Source of the DNA: Parus major
Lineage: Eukaryota; Chordata; Aves; Passeriformes; Paridae
DNA: 64,000 nucleotides
Assembly: GCF_001522545.3 (NCBI RefSeq)
Contig: NC_031774.1
Span: forward strand, 19,992,749 to 20,056,748
Direction: 5' to 3'
In this document: positions 61,055 through 64,000 of the stretch, piece by piece
Numbering within the stretch: the stretch's first letter is position 1
Layout: each line of letters begins with the position of its first letter
Made by a program: the position numbers and the translations under genes
Notes under the pieces: generated by a model
The model's input: only the letters and a program-made list of their open reading frames with translations
Told to the model about the DNA's origin: nothing
The model's database searches: none

Positions 61055-64000
61055 AAATGAAAAATTAAATAGTTTTACTAAGAAAAAAGAAACCCAGGCA
61101 CTAAAGTCTAACTGCTTTTATTACATCTAGAAGGTGGTAAATTACTTCTTCATATACTTCTTTCGGTATGAAATTGCAGGGTAGCTCCTAACATTTCTTA
61201 GACCTTCACCTCCTGGACTTAAAAAAATAACCAGTGAGAATTTCAAAAAATATGTATTTATCTCATGTAAAAATAGGATGTAACCTTTAGTGAGGGATGA
61301 AGAAGTTGAAGGGATTTTCCATGCTCCTCATTGAAAAGACTATGCTAATGGTCATGCCTGACACATAAAAGCTCGTAAAAGCTGTTATGAAACATTTTCA
61401 TAAGACTATGAAGCTGGTATAACAAAGTACAATATTAATTTACTTGTCTTTTCTCTAATTCTGTTATCAACTTGTGATCAGTGGGAACAGGGAATCTTGA
61501 AATGATTAAATATAATTTTTAATGTGTTAGAATATTTTAGCAAAAAATACAATTATTCTATTACTTTTCATACATTTAGCCCTTTTTGAATGAAAATAAA
61601 ATGTCCATCTTCTATGATGAATTGGATGGAACTCACTTGGTTTGCTTTTCACATGCTATTTCTGCATATGGCACAATTCGTAAGACTTGATGAAAATTCC
61701 AGAAAGAAAATGCTTTGCAGTTTCTATTTGTACAGGACAGCAGATAAACATCTTCAAACTCCATCAAATGAACTGAAGAATGATTCATCATTTCTCATGA
61801 GCCCAATAGAAAGCGATAGATCATAATCAAGAGCACAATTTCTTTTTTTTGCACAATTGTTTTACATCACACACAATGTGGTCACCTGCAAGAGAAATTT
61901 CATTAGAACTTTCTGTCAGTTATGGTCTGTCATACAGGAGATACAGGCTTCCTTCTCAACACTGTTGTCTCTGGAGCAGTAACAGGAGGCGTAGGCATGT
62001 GATTTGTACACCAAAACAAGAGAGCACAGCACTCCTTTCATTTTTATTGCAGAGCCCAGTTCATAATTCAAATTATGATCTTCTCTAACTCTGGTATTTA
62101 ATTCACCTGTAAAAAAGCTGAGTGTTTTGTGGAAGTAAGAAGGAATCAGAAGTGATATCTGTGGTTCCAAGAAGGATATGGAACATGATGGGAAAATCAT
62201 AACTAATATGATTGACATGTAACACATACATACTTACCCAACCAAACACACCCAAATGCTTTTCCGTTATGTTTATTATGAGCAAGCAGGAGTATCTGGT
62301 TTTTTGATTGGCCAATAAAACCGCATTAACACTCAATAAGAATTAATATATTGTTTAAAATAGTCACTGAGAGTATTTTGTATTACTGCAAAAAGGATCA
62401 AAGATTGGCACTGATGCAGTGTTGCACTTGACAGTAACTATTCCTGTTTTCTTATAGGCCTCATTCTAACCTACTTTAGGGGTTAGTAAAGTACTACATG
62501 TTTATAAAACCATGTTGACCATAACTGCTTTCACAAATATTGGTTAGAGTAGTCATAATTTGTTAACATAAACCCATTAATTACAGATTTGAATAGTCCA
62601 GATTTAGGTTTCCTAAATGGATTTTTTTTTTCAATTTTCAGATTAGCATTGGCCACAGACAGCCTATTACTAGCCAGATGGGCAAAGAACACATAGGAAT
62701 GTGTAACTGTAGTAGTTTTGTACAGAATCTATCACAATGCTTAAAAGAAATCACCAATGCAATACGCAACCTCACTTTAAAGAAACAGGCAAACCTAGGA
62801 ATCACAGCTGCAGTGTTTTACATTCAGGTTCATCTTTGCCCTCTATTAAAATTCCCTTTGAGTAGATGTTATTTTTCATGTAGCACATCAAAGGACAATG
62901 CCTTGCCAAATGTTTCTTAGAGATTGTTATAGAACTTTGGGTTTCATTCGGTATTATACTTATCAGACTCCTTGCAGGGTGTGATTCATTGTCACCTATC
63001 TCCACTGTGTCCTCTCTAAATCAGGCCTTCGTACCACAACATTCACTTGCAACCTTGAGAACTGTGCATCCAACAGGAGATGTTTACCTCCTCAACCTAT
63101 CAGAATTCCATCTTAAACTTACAGAAGTATATTTTTCAGTGGGGTCTTCATCCTGCATGCTGTTCTGTACTAGAAAGATCCAAACAGATTTTGCTAACAA
63201 TATTATTTACCTGGAACAAGACCCCAGAAACCCTCAGTAAAGGTGGTTAAGAAAGAAAACAGGTGAAAAAATGTTCAGAAATTATATATAAGATTCCTTT
63301 TTTCCCTTAATTTAAATCATTTTAAAATGCTTCTGTTCAGCTGCCAATGCATAAAGAAGTTTAATTTGGCAGAACTTCTGCTTGGAAGAACACAATGTCC
63401 TGGAGTGGGTTTTCTTATGGAAAGCTTTTCTTTTAGCTTTCAGTGTGCACGATATACACCAGTCCTATACCAATAAGCTAAATCCAGAGAATGTATGTAA
63501 ACAGAAAGGCAAAGGGTGTGCATTTCCCATTGGTAAATGAGTCTGAGTTTAAATTAATGGAATCTGGGATTCTAATTGTCATGCAAATTACAGTAACTTA
63601 TAATATCCTCTGATTTTTCTGACTTTGTTCTTTCTATAAACCCAAATCCTCAGATTTCTTCCTGTGATTTATTTTAGAACAGCATTTTGATTTGATTTTG
63701 CACATAGGGATACAGCTCTTATTACAGGTATTATTATGGCTAAGCTTCTTTCATATTTGTGCCTAGAAGTCCCAGAACAACTGAAATGGAAACCACTAGC
63801 TTCGATATAAAGATGAATTTTCTTATTGCCAGTTATAAATAATAAAAAAGGAAAAAAAAAAAAGTTTTCAGTTTTGTCTAATAAATTCAGTGACAACTGA
63901 AGCTCCTTGCAAAACTTTTCTGGCATTCTGAAAAGCATCTTGTGATATAATAAAGATAATTGGAAACACCATTAGAAGGAATGATCTCAATCTTGCATTA
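61055..64000. other. Unique AT-rich non-coding DNA
   Basis: No gene or named repeat is visible. Frames such as 61916-62227 (minus, 103 codons) are low-information and overlap opposite-strand frames. Poly(A) near 63,850-63,863 is simple sequence. Confidence 0.5.

Noticed and set aside
1..64000. tRNA or rRNA genes, CRISPR arrays, bacterial-type operons
   Set aside because: I saw no B-box or cloverleaf, no regularly spaced repeats with unique spacers and no closely packed genes. The repeat content indicates vertebrate nuclear DNA.

Overview
The window looks like about 64 kb of bird nuclear DNA, most likely from a songbird (passerine), in a gene-poor, AT-rich stretch of a large chromosome. The evidence is the repeat content. 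There are several CR1 LINE remnants with the ATTCTATGAT-type 3' end typical of birds, two avian-type endogenous retrovirus LTRs, no Alu-, B1- or MIR-like SINEs that I could see, and long unique AT-rich sequence between them. I found no protein-coding gene that I can name, no tRNA or rRNA gene, and no operon-like or CRISPR structure. The open reading frames are short, scattered over both strands, and mostly what chance would give; the longest ones lie across an assembly gap, inside repeats, or in unrecognised sequence.

Layout. Positions 1-31,200 are mainly unique non-coding DNA. They contain a perfect 42-bp AT palindrome (1315-1356), a 253-base assembly gap bordered by a 16-bp tandem repeat (3580-3872), a clean GGAAT pentanucleotide array (6070-6149), several short perfect hairpins, two motif-rich stretches that resemble enhancers (about 23.7 kb and 27.5-27.9 kb), and a GC-raised block at 30.5-31.1 kb. 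Positions 31,231-36,653 are a repeat cluster: a truncated minus-strand LTR, then a complete 1.4-kb solo LTR with an intact 5-bp target-site duplication, then a 1.8-kb CR1 LINE that has lost its 5' end and most of its reverse transcriptase. An older, diverged CR1 3' end lies at 40.6-41.0 kb, a younger one at 43.4-43.6 kb, and a 64-bp CR1 tail at 55.5 kb.

The remainder (45-64 kb) is unique sequence with two places worth a check. One is a pair of TATA boxes followed by an RFX-type X-box (45.15-45.27 kb). The other is a 142-codon minus-strand reading frame at 60.6-61.05 kb that contains a possible 192-bp exon bounded by good splice-site sequences. The features do not form a pathway. If the window works at all, it is probably as regulatory or long non-coding RNA territory around genes outside it. 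I did not find a convincing new biological system here; the findings are ranked with that in mind.
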